Counted from the stretch's first letter, positions 41,844 to 50,245 are shown. The stretch is DNA of 64,000 bases from Streptomyces phaeolivaceus (GCF_009184865.1 NZ_CP045096.1:3410001-3474000), one strand, 5' to 3'. Made by a program: numbers and translations. The notes: generated by a model not told the origin, from the letters alone.

Positions 41844-41870
41844 GCGGGGGCGAGGGGTTCTCGCCCCCGC
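41844..41870 (-). terminator. perfect 11-bp hairpin between the MMPL and alcohol dehydrogenase genes
   Basis: GCGGGGGCGAG (41844-41854) and CTCGCCCCCGC (41860-41870) are perfect arms around a 5-nt loop. It can end the leftward MMPL transcript before the dehydrogenase gene. Confidence 0.65.
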
Positions 41871-41931
41871 CGCCCCTACCCGTCCCATCCTCCAGGGGCT
41901 GCGCCCCTTCGACCCCCTTCGCGCTGCGGGA

Positions 41932-41994
41932 GGGGCGGACGGTTCGGGGCGGACGGTTCGGGGCGGACGGTTCGGGGCGGACGGTTCGGGGCGG
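41932..41994 (+). repeat. 14-bp tandem repeat, four and a half copies
   Basis: The unit GGGGCGGACGGTTC is repeated exactly four times (41932-41987) and then breaks off after seven bases. It is intergenic. Perfect identity of the units suggests recent slippage. Confidence 0.85.
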
Positions 41995-42030
41995 GTGCGT
42001 GGGTGCGTGGGTGCGTGCGGGTTCGGTGGG

Positions 42031-42058
42031 GGCTGGTCGCGCAGTTCCCCGCGCCCCT
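42031..42058 (+). repeat. dispersed intergenic repeat, copy 2
   Basis: This is the same 28-nt element as at 40077-40104, with G in place of A at one position near the right end. The two copies are 2 kb apart in the same orientation. Confidence 0.75.
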
Positions 42059-42145
42059 GGATGGTGCGGCGGCCCTTCGGGCCTGCCTCACCGTCCGTCG
42101 GCATCCGCCGCCGGGCCGCCGGTCGTCCTCAGGCGGCCCGCTTCG

Positions 42146-44404
42146 TCATCTGTGGCTGGAGATCGGCTCTCGGTCGTGTGGCTTCTGCTCGGGGGTTGGT
42201 GGGGTGGGGGTGGGGTCGCCCTCGGTGAGGCCGAAGCGGTTGTGGAAGCGCCTCAGGGGGGCCGGGGCCCACCAGGTGGCGCGGCCGGTGAGGCGCATGA
42301 CGGCCGGGACCAGGAGGCTGCGGATGATCATGGCGTCCATGAGGACGGCCAGGGCTATGCCGAGGCCGAGCATCTTCGTGTTGGTGACGCGGGACGTGCC
42401 TATGGCGATCATGACGACCGCGAGGATGACGGCGGCGGCGGTGATGAGGCCGCCGGTGCGCTGGAGGCCGAAGCGGACGGAGGCCGTGTGGTCGCCGGTG
42501 TGGTCGTACTCCTCCTTGATACGGGAGAGCAGGAAGACGCCGTAGTCCATGGAGAGGCCGAAGGCCACGCAGAACATCAGGACGGGGAGGGTGGTCTCGA
42601 TGGAGCCGGGGGTGGTGAAGGCCAGCACTCCGGAGAGGTGGCCGTCCTGGAAGACCCAGACCAGCGCGCCGAACATCGCGGTGAGGCTGAGCGCGTTCAG
42701 CAGGACCGCCTGGAGGGGGATCAGCACGCTGCCGGTGAGGAGGAAGACCAGGATGAGGGTGACGATCGCTATGAAGGCGAGCGCCCAGGGCAGGCCCTCC
42801 CCGATCGCCGCCTTCGTGTCGACCAGGACCGCCGCCGTGCCCGTCACCGAGGTGTCGAAGGGGGCGTCCAGCGCCCGGATGTCGTCCACCAGGGCCTGTG
42901 CGCCCTCGTCGACCGCCTCGCCCTTCGGCTGCACCGTGAAGTAGGCCCACTCGCCCTTGGCCAGGGGGCCTTCCACGCGGAGCACTTCGGGAAGGTCGGC
43001 GAGCCGCTCCTTGTAGGCGGCGTACTCCGACTTCGTCGCCTCTCCTTCCGCCAGGACCTCCAGGCCGCCTCCGGGGGTGCCCGGGAAGCCCTCGCGGAGG
43101 TGCTGTTGGACGACATGGGACTCGGCCGTGGCGGGGAGTTGGCGATCGTCCGCCGTGCCGAACTTCACGCCCAGGAAGGGGAGGCCGAGGAGGATCAGAC
43201 CGGCGGTGGTGGCGATGGCGAAGTAGGGGGCGCGGCGCATGACGAGGGCGGCCATGCGGCCCCAGGCCGCGCCCTCCTCGACGGGCGCCCCGCTCTCCTT
43301 CGCTGCCGGGGAGTCACCCCCGTCGGCGTCCGATGTCCTGCGGCGCCTGAACAGCTTGCGCAGGTCCCAGGCGTTGACGCGGTCGCCCAGGAGGACCAGG
43401 GCGGCGGGGAGGAGGATCAGCGCCGCCGCCGCGGCCAGGAGGACCACCGCTATGCCGGCGTAGGCGAAGGACTTCAGGAAGTACTGCGGGAAGACCATCA
43501 TGGCGGCCAGGGAGACGGCGACCGTGAGGGCGGAGAAGAGGACCGTGCGGCCGGCCGTGCGCAGGGTGGTGGCGACGGCCGTCAACGGGTCGGCGCCCGT
43601 GGCCAGTTCCTCGCGGAAGCGGCGCACGATGAACAGGGCGTAGTCGATCGCCAGGCCCAGGCCCATGGCCGTGGTGAGGTTCAGGGCGAAGACCGAGACG
43701 TCGGTGACCTCGGTGAGGCCGCGCAGGATGGCGTTGGTGCCGAGGATCGCGACGATGCCCACGCCGAGCGGGAGCAGGGCGGCGACCGCGCTGCCGAAGA
43801 CCATGACCAGCAGGACGAGGGTCACCGGCAGGGCGATCATCTCGGCCCGCAGCAGGTCCTCCCGGATGATCGTCTGCATCTCGTGCCGCACGGCGCGGAT
43901 GCCGCCGACCTTGACCTCGACCGGGCCGTGCGTGCCGCGCAGTTCGGGGGCGATGCGGTCCAGGGTCTTGTTCACCGCGGTGTCGTCGCCGGTGAGGCGG
44001 GCCGCTATCAGCGCCTCCTTGCCGTCCTCCGCGCGCAGGGTCGGGGCGCCGGTCCGCCAGTAGGAGCCGACGCCGGTGACGCCCTTCTCGGCGGCGAGCC
44101 GCTCGGTCAGCCGCTTCGCCTCGGCGGCGACGGCCGGGTCGTCGACCGAGGCCCCGCCCGCGTCGACCAGCAGCAGGAAGTTCGGGTTGGAGCCCGGGAA
44201 CTCGCGCTCCAGGGCCTTGGTCGCGTAGGTGGACTGGGCGGCCGGATCCTCCCAGCCGCCGCTGTCGAGGCGGTCGGCGACATCACTGCCCGCGACGACC
44301 GCGAGGGCGGTGAGCACCAGGGCGACGAGCAGGGAGAGCCGGGGGCGGGCGGTCACGAACCGGGTCCAGCCCCCCACTCGGGGTGGCCGGTTGACTTCGG
44401 TCAT
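42146..44404 (-). CDS. MMPL/RND-family transporter
   Basis: This 752-residue membrane protein has two MMPL halves, each with one helix, a large external domain and a five-helix bundle. Typical signatures are TTAMGLGLAIDYALFIVRRFREEL in the first half and MFCVAFGLSMDYGVFLLSRIKEEYD in the second, where the Asp-Tyr pair belongs to the proton relay. Members export lipids or drugs. AGGGGA precedes the ATG. It is divergent from a TetR gene with two operators in the gap, so it is probably induced by its own substrate. Confidence 0.93.
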   Translation of the reverse strand: MTEVNRPPRVGGWTRFVTARPRLSLLVALVLTALAVVAGSDVADRLDSGGWEDPAAQSTYATKALEREFPGSNPNFLLLVDAGGASVDDPAVAAEAKRLTERLAAEKGVTGVGSYWRTGAPTLRAEDGKEALIAARLTGDDTAVNKTLDRIAPELRGTHGPVEVKVGGIRAVRHEMQTIIREDLLRAEMIALPVTLVLLVMVFGSAVAALLPLGVGIVAILGTNAILRGLTEVTDVSVFALNLTTAMGLGLAIDYALFIVRRFREELATGADPLTAVATTLRTAGRTVLFSALTVAVSLAAMMVFPQYFLKSFAYAGIAVVLLAAAAALILLPAALVLLGDRVNAWDLRKLFRRRRTSDADGGDSPAAKESGAPVEEGAAWGRMAALVMRRAPYFAIATTAGLILLGLPFLGVKFGTADDRQLPATAESHVVQQHLREGFPGTPGGGLEVLAEGEATKSEYAAYKERLADLPEVLRVEGPLAKGEWAYFTVQPKGEAVDEGAQALVDDIRALDAPFDTSVTGTAAVLVDTKAAIGEGLPWALAFIAIVTLILVFLLTGSVLIPLQAVLLNALSLTAMFGALVWVFQDGHLSGVLAFTTPGSIETTLPVLMFCVAFGLSMDYGVFLLSRIKEEYDHTGDHTASVRFGLQRTGGLITAAAVILAVVMIAIGTSRVTNTKMLGLGIALAVLMDAMIIRSLLVPAVMRLTGRATWWAPAPLRRFHNRFGLTEGDPTPTPPTPEQKPHDREPISSHR

Positions 44405-44489
44405 GGTGCGGTGTCCCCTTCACTCTGATCACTCCGAACCCGTGCCGCGCACAGCCGGGCGGCATGGGGACGCCAAGCCATACACTGGC

Positions 44490-44513
44490 AAACACGAGAG
44501 ATCGCTCGCGTTT
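44490..44513. promoter_or_regulatory. TetR-type operator 1
   Basis: This is a 24-bp palindrome with arms AAACACGAG and CTCGCGTTT around AGATCG. It lies between the divergent MMPL and TetR genes. Confidence 0.75.
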
Positions 44514-44518
44514 CTCCA

Positions 44519-44542
44519 GAATGCGAGCGACCACTCGTGTTT
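44519..44542. promoter_or_regulatory. TetR-type operator 2
   Basis: This is a second copy with arms GAATGCGAG and CTCGTGTTT around CGACCA. It is inverted relative to operator 1, with its centre 29 bp away, and ends 33 bp before the TetR start codon. Confidence 0.72.
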
Positions 44543-44575
44543 GTCAATCACGTCCGGAAAGCTGGGGAAAACCGC

Positions 44576-45271
44576 GTGCCCACCAACCAGGAGAAGGAAC
44601 AGCAGGAGAAGGAACAGCAGGAGAAGGAGCAGCCGCGCCGCCGCCAGGCCCGCGGAGAGCGCCGTATCGCCCAGCTCCTCGAAGCCGCGGCCTCCGTGTT
44701 CTGCTCGACCGGGTACACCGCCGCCAGCACCAACGCCATCGCCCGCGAGGCGGGGGTCTCGCCGGGCACGCTGTACCAGTTCTTCCCGAACAAGGAAGCG
44801 ATCGCGATCGAGCTCGGCGAGCGGCTCATGCGCGAGATGCAGGAGGCGTACGGCGAGGCGCTCGCCCCGGTCGACCCGGCGACCCCGCTGGAGCAGGCGG
44901 TCGCGGCGGCGGTAGACCGCTTCATCGACTTCAACTGCCGGCACCCGGTGTTCTTCGCCCTGATGCACGGCCCGGACGTCCCCGGACGGATCGCCGAGCA
45001 GCACGACGCCCTGCACACGACCCTGGTCGCCCGCGTCGAGGCCCTGCTCACCCCCCTCCTGCCCGACGCGCCGGCCACCGCCGTCACCCGTGTCGCGCAT
45101 GTCTGCATCGGCGTCTACATGGCGGGCCTGGAGCTGGTGCTCGCCCACGAGGGCGCCGAGCGCGACGCCTACGTCCAGGAACTGAAGAACGTCGTGCTCC
45201 GTTACCTGGAGCCGATGGTCGGCGACCAGCTCGCCGCCGCCCCCGCGAGCGGCACCCCCGCCACCTCCTGA
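44576..45271 (+). CDS. TetR-family repressor of the MMPL transporter
   Basis: This 231-residue regulator starts at GTG. The N-terminus is an unusual Glu/Lys/Gln run (EKEQQEKEQQEKEQ) encoded by a 15-bp repeat. The TetR DNA-binding domain follows, with RIAQLLEAAASVFCSTGYTAASTNAIAREAG and VSPGTLYQFFPNKEAI as the helix-turn-helix. The C-terminal ligand domain is helical (HPVFFALMHGPDVPGRIAEQHD). Two palindromic operators just upstream suggest that it represses both itself and the divergent efflux gene. Confidence 0.92.
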   Translation: MPTNQEKEQQEKEQQEKEQPRRRQARGERRIAQLLEAAASVFCSTGYTAASTNAIAREAGVSPGTLYQFFPNKEAIAIELGERLMREMQEAYGEALAPVDPATPLEQAVAAAVDRFIDFNCRHPVFFALMHGPDVPGRIAEQHDALHTTLVARVEALLTPLLPDAPATAVTRVAHVCIGVYMAGLELVLAHEGAERDAYVQELKNVVLRYLEPMVGDQLAAAPASGTPATS

Positions 45272-45328
45272 GACCGGCGGCTCGCGGCGGACCGCCCCGG
45301 CCGCCCCACCACTCCCGCCCCACCCCTC

Positions 45329-45356
45329 TTGGATTCATACCCCTAGGGGGTATAAA
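45329..45356 (+). promoter_or_regulatory. copZA promoter with internal CsoR-type operator
   Basis: The -35 TTGGAT (45329-45334) and -10 TATAAA (45351-45356) are 16 bp apart. The spacer is occupied by ATACCCCTAGGGGGTAT (45337-45353), the recognisable CsoR operator. Copper binding to CsoR would free the promoter. No csoR gene is visible in the window. Confidence 0.85.
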
Positions 45357-45422
45357 CTCGATGTCCAGATGGGTTACTCGAACCCCTACGCCCCGAGCAC
45401 ACCCCCGACGAGGAGTAACGAC

Positions 45423-45662
45423 ATGACCGCCGAGACCGACACCCAGGGTTCCGTCACCGCCGTCTACAAGGTGAGCGGAATGAGCTGCGGCCACTGCGAA
45501 GGCGCCGTTTCCGGCGAGATCACGCAGATCGCCGGTGTCTCCTCGGTGAAGGCCGTCGCCTCCACCGGCGAGGTCACCGTGGTCTCGGCCGCCCCGCTCG
45601 ACGAGGAGGCCGTACGCGCCGCCGTCGACGAGGCGGGCTTCGAGCTGGTCGGCAAGGTCTGA
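45423..45662 (+). CDS. copZ: copper chaperone (HMA domain)
   Basis: This 79-residue heavy-metal-associated domain protein has the Cu(I) motif GMSCGHC and the typical beta-alpha-beta-beta-alpha-beta layout ending [11 protein letters not shown]. It picks up Cu(I) and hands it to CopA, whose gene follows after 19 bp. GAGGAG precedes the ATG. The operon promoter carries a CsoR-type operator. Confidence 0.95.
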   Translation: MTAETDTQGSVTAVYKVSGMSCGHCEGAVSGEITQIAGVSSVKAVASTGEVTVVSAAPLDEEAVRAAVDEAGFELVGKV

Positions 45663-45681
45663 CACCGATCCGGGCACGGAC

Positions 45682-47952
45682 ATGACGAGCACCACCGCGG
45701 CGGCCCCGACAAGTGACCCCGTCCACGAGGTCGAGCTGATCATCGGAGGGATGACCTGCGCCTCCTGCGCGGCCCGCGTCGAGAAGAAGCTCAACCGCCT
45801 GGACGGGGTCACCGCCTCGGTGAACTACGCGACGGAGAAGGCGAAGGTCAGCTATCCCTCGGGGACGGCGGTCGCCGACCTGATCGCCACCGTGGTGAAG
45901 ACGGGCTACACGGCCGAGGAGCCGCCGCCCCCGGCTCCCCCGGAGGCCGAGCAGCAGGACGAGCCCTCCTCGGAGGAGGACCCGGAACTCGCCTCCCTGC
46001 GGCAGCGGCTCACCGTCTCCGCGCTGCTCGCGGCGCCCGTGATCCTCATGTCCATGGTCCCGGCCCTGCAGTTCGACAACTGGCAGTGGCTCTCGCTGAC
46101 ACTGGCCGCGCCGGTCGTCGTGTGGGGCGGACTGCCCTTCCACCGGGCCGCGTTCACCAACCTCCGGCACGGCGCGGCCACGATGGACACCCTTGTCTCC
46201 GTCGGCACGCTCGCCGCCTTCGGCTGGTCCCTGTGGGCCCTGTTCTGGGGCCACGCGGGTATGCCGGGCATGCGGCACGACTTCGAGTTCACGGTGACGC
46301 GCGCCTCCGGCTCCTCGGCGATCTACCTCGAAGTGGCCGCCGGGGTCGTCGCGTTCATCCTGCTCGGCCGGTATCTGGAGGCCCGCTCCAAGCGCCGCGC
46401 GGGCGCCGCGCTGAGGGCGCTGCTGAAGCTGGGCGCCAAGGACGTCTCGGTGCTCCGGCAGGGGCGGGAGACACGGATCCCGGTCGGCCGGCTGGCCGTC
46501 GGGGACCGTTTCGTCGTACGGCCCGGGGAGCGGTTCGCCACCGACGGCACCGTCGTCGAGGGTGCCTCCGCCGTGGACTCGTCCATGCTGACCGGTGAGT
46601 CCGTGCCGGTGGACGTGACGGTCGGGGACGCCGTCACGGGCGCGACCGTGAACGCCGGGGGCCGGCTGGTCGTCGAGGCGACCCGCGTCGGCGCGGACAC
46701 CCAGCTGGCCCGGATGGCCCGGCTGGTGGAGGACGCGCAGAACGGCAAGGCGCGGGCGCAGCGGCTCGCCGACCGGATCTCGGCGGTGTTCGTGCCCGTC
46801 GTCATCCTGCTCGCGGTCGCCACGTTCGGCGTCTGGCTCGGCCTCACCGACGACACCACCGCCTCCTTCACGGCGGCCGTCGCGGTGCTGATCATCGCCT
46901 GCCCGTGCGCGCTCGGCCTCGCCACCCCGACCGCCCTCATGGTCGGCACCGGCCGGGGCGCCCAGCTCGGCATCCTCATCAAGGGCCCCGAGGTCCTGGA
47001 GTCCACCCGCCGCGTCGACACCGTCGTCCTGGACAAGACCGGCACGGTCACCACGGGCCGGATGACCCTCCGGCGCGTACACGTCACGGACGTACCCGAC
47101 AGGGACGTGCGCGAGGAGGACGTGCTACGGCTCGCGGGTGCCGTCGAACACGCCTCCGAGCATCCGGTGGGCCGGGCCATCGCCACCGGGGCCGAGGACC
47201 GCGTGGGCGCGCTGCCGCCCGTGGAGCGTTTCGAGAACCTGCCCGGAAGGGGCGTACGCGGCCTCGTGGAGGGCCACGACGTCCAGGTGGGCCGGATCCT
47301 CGACGGACCGCTCCCCGAGGCCCTGAAGCGCGCCAAGGAGGCCGCCGAGGACGAGGGGCACACGGCGGTCGTCGTCGTCCGCGACGGGGTGGCACTCGGT
47401 GTCGTCACGGTCGCCGACGCGGTCAAGGAGACCAGCGCCGAGGCCGTACGGCGGCTGCGGGCGCTCGGGCTCACCCCGATGCTGCTGACCGGGGACCACG
47501 CGCGCGTGGCGCGATCCGTGGCCGCGGCGGTCGGCATCTCCCCCGAGCATGTGATCGCCGAGGTGCTGCCCGAGGACAAGGTCGCCGTCGTACGCCGGCT
47601 CCAGGGCGAGGGCCGTACGGTCGCGATGGTCGGCGACGGCGTCAACGACGCGGCGGCGCTGGCCGCCGCCGACCTGGGGCTCGCGCTGGGCACGGGGACG
47701 GACGCGGCGATCGAGGCGGGCGATCTGACCCTGGTGCGCGGGGACCTGCGGGTGGCCGCCGACGCCATCCGGCTGTCGCGGCGGACCCTGTCCACGATCA
47801 AGGGCAATCTGGCCTGGGCCTTCGGATACAACCTGGCCGCGCTGCCGCTGGCCGCGGCCGGACTGCTCAATCCGATGCTCGCTGGGGCGGCTATGGCCTT
47901 TTCGTCCGTTTTCGTGGTAACGAACAGCTTGCGACTCAGGACATTTTCATGA
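45682..47952 (+). CDS. copA: copper-exporting P1B-type ATPase
   Basis: This 756-residue Cu(I) pump has one N-terminal metal-binding domain (GMTCASC at 23-29) and a Pro/Glu-rich linker at about 80-105. Eight membrane helices are expected, with the metal-site CPC at 407-409 in [13 protein letters not shown]. The TGES-type motif (MLTGESVPV), phosphorylation site Asp451 (DKTGT), and hinge [10 protein letters not shown] are all present. It exports Cu(I) at ATP cost. It is cotranscribed with copZ under CsoR-type control. The start has only a weak site, so translation may be coupled to copZ. Confidence 0.96.
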   Translation: MTSTTAAAPTSDPVHEVELIIGGMTCASCAARVEKKLNRLDGVTASVNYATEKAKVSYPSGTAVADLIATVVKTGYTAEEPPPPAPPEAEQQDEPSSEEDPELASLRQRLTVSALLAAPVILMSMVPALQFDNWQWLSLTLAAPVVVWGGLPFHRAAFTNLRHGAATMDTLVSVGTLAAFGWSLWALFWGHAGMPGMRHDFEFTVTRASGSSAIYLEVAAGVVAFILLGRYLEARSKRRAGAALRALLKLGAKDVSVLRQGRETRIPVGRLAVGDRFVVRPGERFATDGTVVEGASAVDSSMLTGESVPVDVTVGDAVTGATVNAGGRLVVEATRVGADTQLARMARLVEDAQNGKARAQRLADRISAVFVPVVILLAVATFGVWLGLTDDTTASFTAAVAVLIIACPCALGLATPTALMVGTGRGAQLGILIKGPEVLESTRRVDTVVLDKTGTVTTGRMTLRRVHVTDVPDRDVREEDVLRLAGAVEHASEHPVGRAIATGAEDRVGALPPVERFENLPGRGVRGLVEGHDVQVGRILDGPLPEALKRAKEAAEDEGHTAVVVVRDGVALGVVTVADAVKETSAEAVRRLRALGLTPMLLTGDHARVARSVAAAVGISPEHVIAEVLPEDKVAVVRRLQGEGRTVAMVGDGVNDAAALAAADLGLALGTGTDAAIEAGDLTLVRGDLRVAADAIRLSRRTLSTIKGNLAWAFGYNLAALPLAAAGLLNPMLAGAAMAFSSVFVVTNSLRLRTFS

Positions 47953-48002
47953 CCGGCGGGCAAAAGTCCCTCTAGAGTCCGGAAGCAGCCTCACATAAGC
48001 TC

Positions 48003-48032
48003 TTCACAAGGCTCGCGCATCATCCTTACGCT
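48003..48032 (+). promoter_or_regulatory. promoter of the putative small RNA
   Basis: TTCACA (48003-48008) and TACGCT (48027-48032) are separated by 18 bp and predict transcription from about 48039. Confidence 0.45.
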
Positions 48033-48078
48033 GGGGTCTCGATCACCGAATCGGGTCTCTTACGTATCTTCAGGACAT

Positions 48079-48174
48079 ATGGCAAGAGACGCAGATCACA
48101 GTGATGTGAACGTAACCACCGAAGGGGTTCGTGAGTCTAAGTTGGCGATGTCAGAAGCGTCTTGGGGGGCGTGA
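48079..48174 (+). CDS. possible 31-residue peptide within the putative small transcript
   Basis: An ATG with AGGA 3 nt upstream opens a 31-codon frame (MARDADHSDVNVTTEGVR..., ending SWGA). Codon choice is poor in GC at third positions and so unlike other genes here. It may be a leader peptide, a remnant of a lost gene, or chance. No family is known to me. Confidence 0.25.
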   Translation: MARDADHSDVNVTTEGVRESKLAMSEASWGA

Positions 48175-48410
48175 CTGGCATCTGGGGATGTCTTGGGGGA
48201 CGTTCCCGGAATTGCGTTGCCGGGGCACGTGCACCGGGGAGCTTTGAGCGGCCCTCCCGTACGTACGCGTCCCGGCAGACCGCACACCACCGCAGCAGAA
48301 CAGACACATACAGGTAGGACGAGTTTTGCTCGTTCAGCTCAGCGATTCAGGCGCTGTGCCCACCAGACGCCCGGCCGGATCCCGTGGGGGGAATCCGCAC
48401 CGGGACATGG

Positions 48411-48475
48411 GAAGGCGCCCTGCTCGCCGGCCCGTGGGGGGACCAGCGTTGCAGGGCGCCTTCTCCCTATTTTTG
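48411..48475 (+). terminator. intrinsic terminator of the putative small RNA
   Basis: There is a perfect 13-bp stem (48411-48423 and 48451-48463) with a 27-nt loop and a downstream T-rich tract TCCCTATTTTT. The T-run fixes the direction as rightward. Confidence 0.8.
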
Positions 48476-48503
48476 GGGCTCGGTTCGCCTCCGGGGCGCC
48501 TAA

Positions 48504-48571
48504 GCCTGTGTCGAGAGCCCGATCGCGCTCGACCCTTCGGGCCTCCGCGCGTTCGGGCTCTCGACACAGGC
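48504..48571. repeat. 19-bp perfect inverted repeat
   Basis: GCCTGTGTCGAGAGCCCGA (48504-48522) and its exact reverse complement (48553-48571) flank a 30-nt loop. Partial complementarity continues outside the arms (GGCGC and GCGCC). It carries no coding frame and lies between the putative small RNA terminator and the citrate synthase terminator. Confidence 0.85.
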
Positions 48572-48624
48572 GCGCCCCTTCGGCTCACTCGCCGTAGGGC
48601 GCCCTCTGACGCAGCGGGCATGCG

Positions 48625-48663
48625 GAGGGGCCCGCGCGGAACAGCTCTCCGCACGGGCCCCTC
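48625..48663 (-). terminator. terminator of citrate synthase
   Basis: GAGGGGCCCGCGCGGA (48625-48640) pairs with TCCGCACGGGCCCCTC (48648-48663) with one mismatch. It lies 18 bp beyond the gltA stop on the minus strand. Confidence 0.75.
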
Positions 48664-48680
48664 TGCTACAAGTACTCCGC

Positions 48681-49970
48681 TCAGCGGGCCTCTACCGGGA
48701 CGAAGTCGCGCTCGACCACGCCCGTGTAGATCTGGCGCGGGCGGCCGATGCGGGAGCCCGGCTCCTTGATCATCTCGTGCCACTGGGCGATCCAGCCCGG
48801 GAGACGGCCGAGGGCGAAGAGGACCGTGAACATCTCGGTCGGGAAGCCCATCGCGCGGTAGATCAGACCCGTGTAGAAGTCCACGTTCGGGTAGAGGTTG
48901 CGCGAGACGAAGTACTCGTCGGAGAGCGCGTGCTCCTCCAGCTTCAGCGCGATGTCCAGCAGCTCGTCGGACTTGCCGAGCGCGGAGAGGACGTCGTGCG
49001 CGGCGGCCTTGATGATCTTGGCGCGCGGGTCGAAGGACTTGTACACCCGGTGGCCGAAGCCCATCAGGCGGACGCCGTCCTCCTTGTTCTTCACCTTGCG
49101 GATGAAGGAGTCGACGTCACCGCCATTGGCCTGGATGCCCTCCAGCATCTCGAGCACGGACTGGTTGGCGCCGCCGTGCAGCGGGCCCCAGAGCGCGGAG
49201 ATACCGGCGGAGATCGAGGCGAACATGTTCGCCTGCGAGGAGCCCACCAGACGGACCGTGGAGGTCGAACAGTTCTGCTCGTGGTCCGCGTGCAGGATGA
49301 GCAGCTTGTCGAGCGCGGAGACGACGACCGGGTCGAGGTCGTACTCCTGGGCCGGGACCGAGAAGGTCATGCGCAGGAAGTTCTCGACGTAACCGAGGTC
49401 GTTGCGCGGGTAGACGAACGGGTGACCGATCGACTTCTTGTACGCGTACGCCGCGATGGTCGGCAGCTTGGCGAGCAGGCGGATCGTGGAGAGGTTGCGC
49501 TGCCGCTCGTCGAACGGGTTGTGGCTGTCCTGGTAGAACGTCGACAGGGCGCTGACCACGGAGGACAGCATCGCCATCGGGTGGGCGTCCCGGGGGAAGC
49601 CCCGGTAGAAGTTCTTGACGTCCTCGTGCAGCAGGGTGTGCTGCGTGATCTCGTTCTGGAACGTGGAGAGCTCGTCGACGGTCGGAAGCTCACCGTTGAT
49701 GAGCAGGTACGCCACCTCAAGGAAGGTGGAGCGCTCGGCCAGCTGCTCGATCGGGTAGCCGCGGTAGCGCAGGATGCCCTGCTCACCGTCGAGATAGGTG
49801 ACGGCGGATTTATAGGCAGCGGTGTTGCCGTAGCCGCTGTCCAGGGTCACCAGACCGGTCTGGGCCCGGAGCTTCCCGATGTCGAAGCCCTTGTCGCCGA
49901 CGGTGCTGTCGATCACCGGGTAGGTGTACTCGCCGTCGCCGTACCGCAGTACTACAGAGTTGTCGCTCAC
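48681..49970 (-). CDS. gltA: citrate synthase
   Basis: This 429-residue type II citrate synthase condenses acetyl-CoA and oxaloacetate at the entry to the TCA cycle. The catalytic residues are His265 (GPLHGGANQ), His307 (GFGHRVY) and Asp364 (NVDFYTG), nearly at the E. coli positions. The start is the GTG at 49970 because AGGGAT sits at proper distance; the GTG four codons upstream would overlap that site. The gene is a single unit with its own terminator. A 16-bp palindrome lies about 190 bp upstream. Confidence 0.97.
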   Translation of the reverse strand: MSDNSVVLRYGDGEYTYPVIDSTVGDKGFDIGKLRAQTGLVTLDSGYGNTAAYKSAVTYLDGEQGILRYRGYPIEQLAERSTFLEVAYLLINGELPTVDELSTFQNEITQHTLLHEDVKNFYRGFPRDAHPMAMLSSVVSALSTFYQDSHNPFDERQRNLSTIRLLAKLPTIAAYAYKKSIGHPFVYPRNDLGYVENFLRMTFSVPAQEYDLDPVVVSALDKLLILHADHEQNCSTSTVRLVGSSQANMFASISAGISALWGPLHGGANQSVLEMLEGIQANGGDVDSFIRKVKNKEDGVRLMGFGHRVYKSFDPRAKIIKAAAHDVLSALGKSDELLDIALKLEEHALSDEYFVSRNLYPNVDFYTGLIYRAMGFPTEMFTVLFALGRLPGWIAQWHEMIKEPGSRIGRPRQIYTGVVERDFVPVEAR

Positions 49971-50079
49971 GTCATCCCTCACCGACGTAGTGCCTCATCT
50001 TCGAGGTGCCCTGACTGTCTCTACCATCCCCCAATTGGCTCTGGTGAGTGCACTCGGGGTCGACCATCGGGCCCATCGG

Positions 50080-50098
50080 CGGCACTGAGTGCCGCCAA
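50080..50098. promoter_or_regulatory. 8-bp stem-loop upstream of citrate synthase
   Basis: GGCGGCAC (50080-50087), TGA, GTGCCGCC (50091-50098) form a perfect hairpin. A separate palindrome GAGTGCACTC lies at 50048-50057. They may end recD2 transcription or act as operators. Confidence 0.5.
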
Positions 50099-50157
50099 CT
50101 TGTTCATCCTGCCCCCTCCGTCCACCATCTGGAAGGGCTGTGTGACCTTTACGACTC

Positions 50158-50173
50158 ATTTGATCGATCAAAT
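50158..50173. promoter_or_regulatory. 16-bp perfect AT-rich palindrome upstream of citrate synthase
   Basis: ATTTGATCGATCAAAT is a complete palindrome in the gap between recD2 and gltA. Such an AT-rich perfect dyad is rare in this genome and suggests a transcription factor site, possibly for gltA. Confidence 0.55.
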
Positions 50174-50245
50174 TTCACTCACGGGGCGACGGGGCTTCAC
50201 GAGAGGTACGCACGAGGGTCGCCGCCCGGCAGTGCCCCGGGGTCC

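Larger units (their letters stand above)
41782..42145. other. 364-bp gap with hairpins and tandem repeats
   Basis: No gene is supported. From left to right it contains the perfect hairpin 41844-41870, the smaller hairpin AGGGGC-TGC-GCCCCT (41894-41908), the 14-bp tandem repeat 41932-41994, GGGTGCGT repeats around 41993-42016, and copy 2 of the dispersed repeat at 42031-42058. Confidence 0.7.
48039..48475 (+). ncRNA. putative small RNA or short transcript upstream of citrate synthase
   Basis: The segment lies between the promoter at 48003-48032 and an intrinsic terminator. The terminator is GAAGGCGCCCTGC (48411-48423) paired perfectly with GCAGGGCGCCTTC (48451-48463) and followed by TCCCTATTTTT. 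Together they define a rightward transcript of about 430 nt, or a shorter processed RNA. I recall a small RNA named scr2736 reported beside the S. coelicolor citrate synthase gene SCO2736, which would be at this position; that link is from memory. Confidence 0.5.
47953..48680. other. 728-bp intergenic region between copA and citrate synthase
   Basis: This is the largest gap in the window. Its left part is unusually AT-rich for this chromosome. It contains a promoter-like pair (48003-48032), a possible 31-codon reading frame (48079-48174), a terminator with a T-run (48411-48475), a 19-bp perfect inverted repeat (48504-48571) and the citrate synthase terminator (48625-48663). No conventional protein gene is supported. 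Confidence 0.75.

Noticed and set aside
40583..41994. CRISPR array
   Set aside because: The tandem repeats have no spacers, the units are 8 and 14 bp, and no cas gene is present.
48326..48769. 147-residue rightward frame upstream of citrate synthase
   Set aside because: It runs through a T-run terminator and the 19-bp inverted repeat, overlaps the end of gltA, and shows no domain or typical codon bias.
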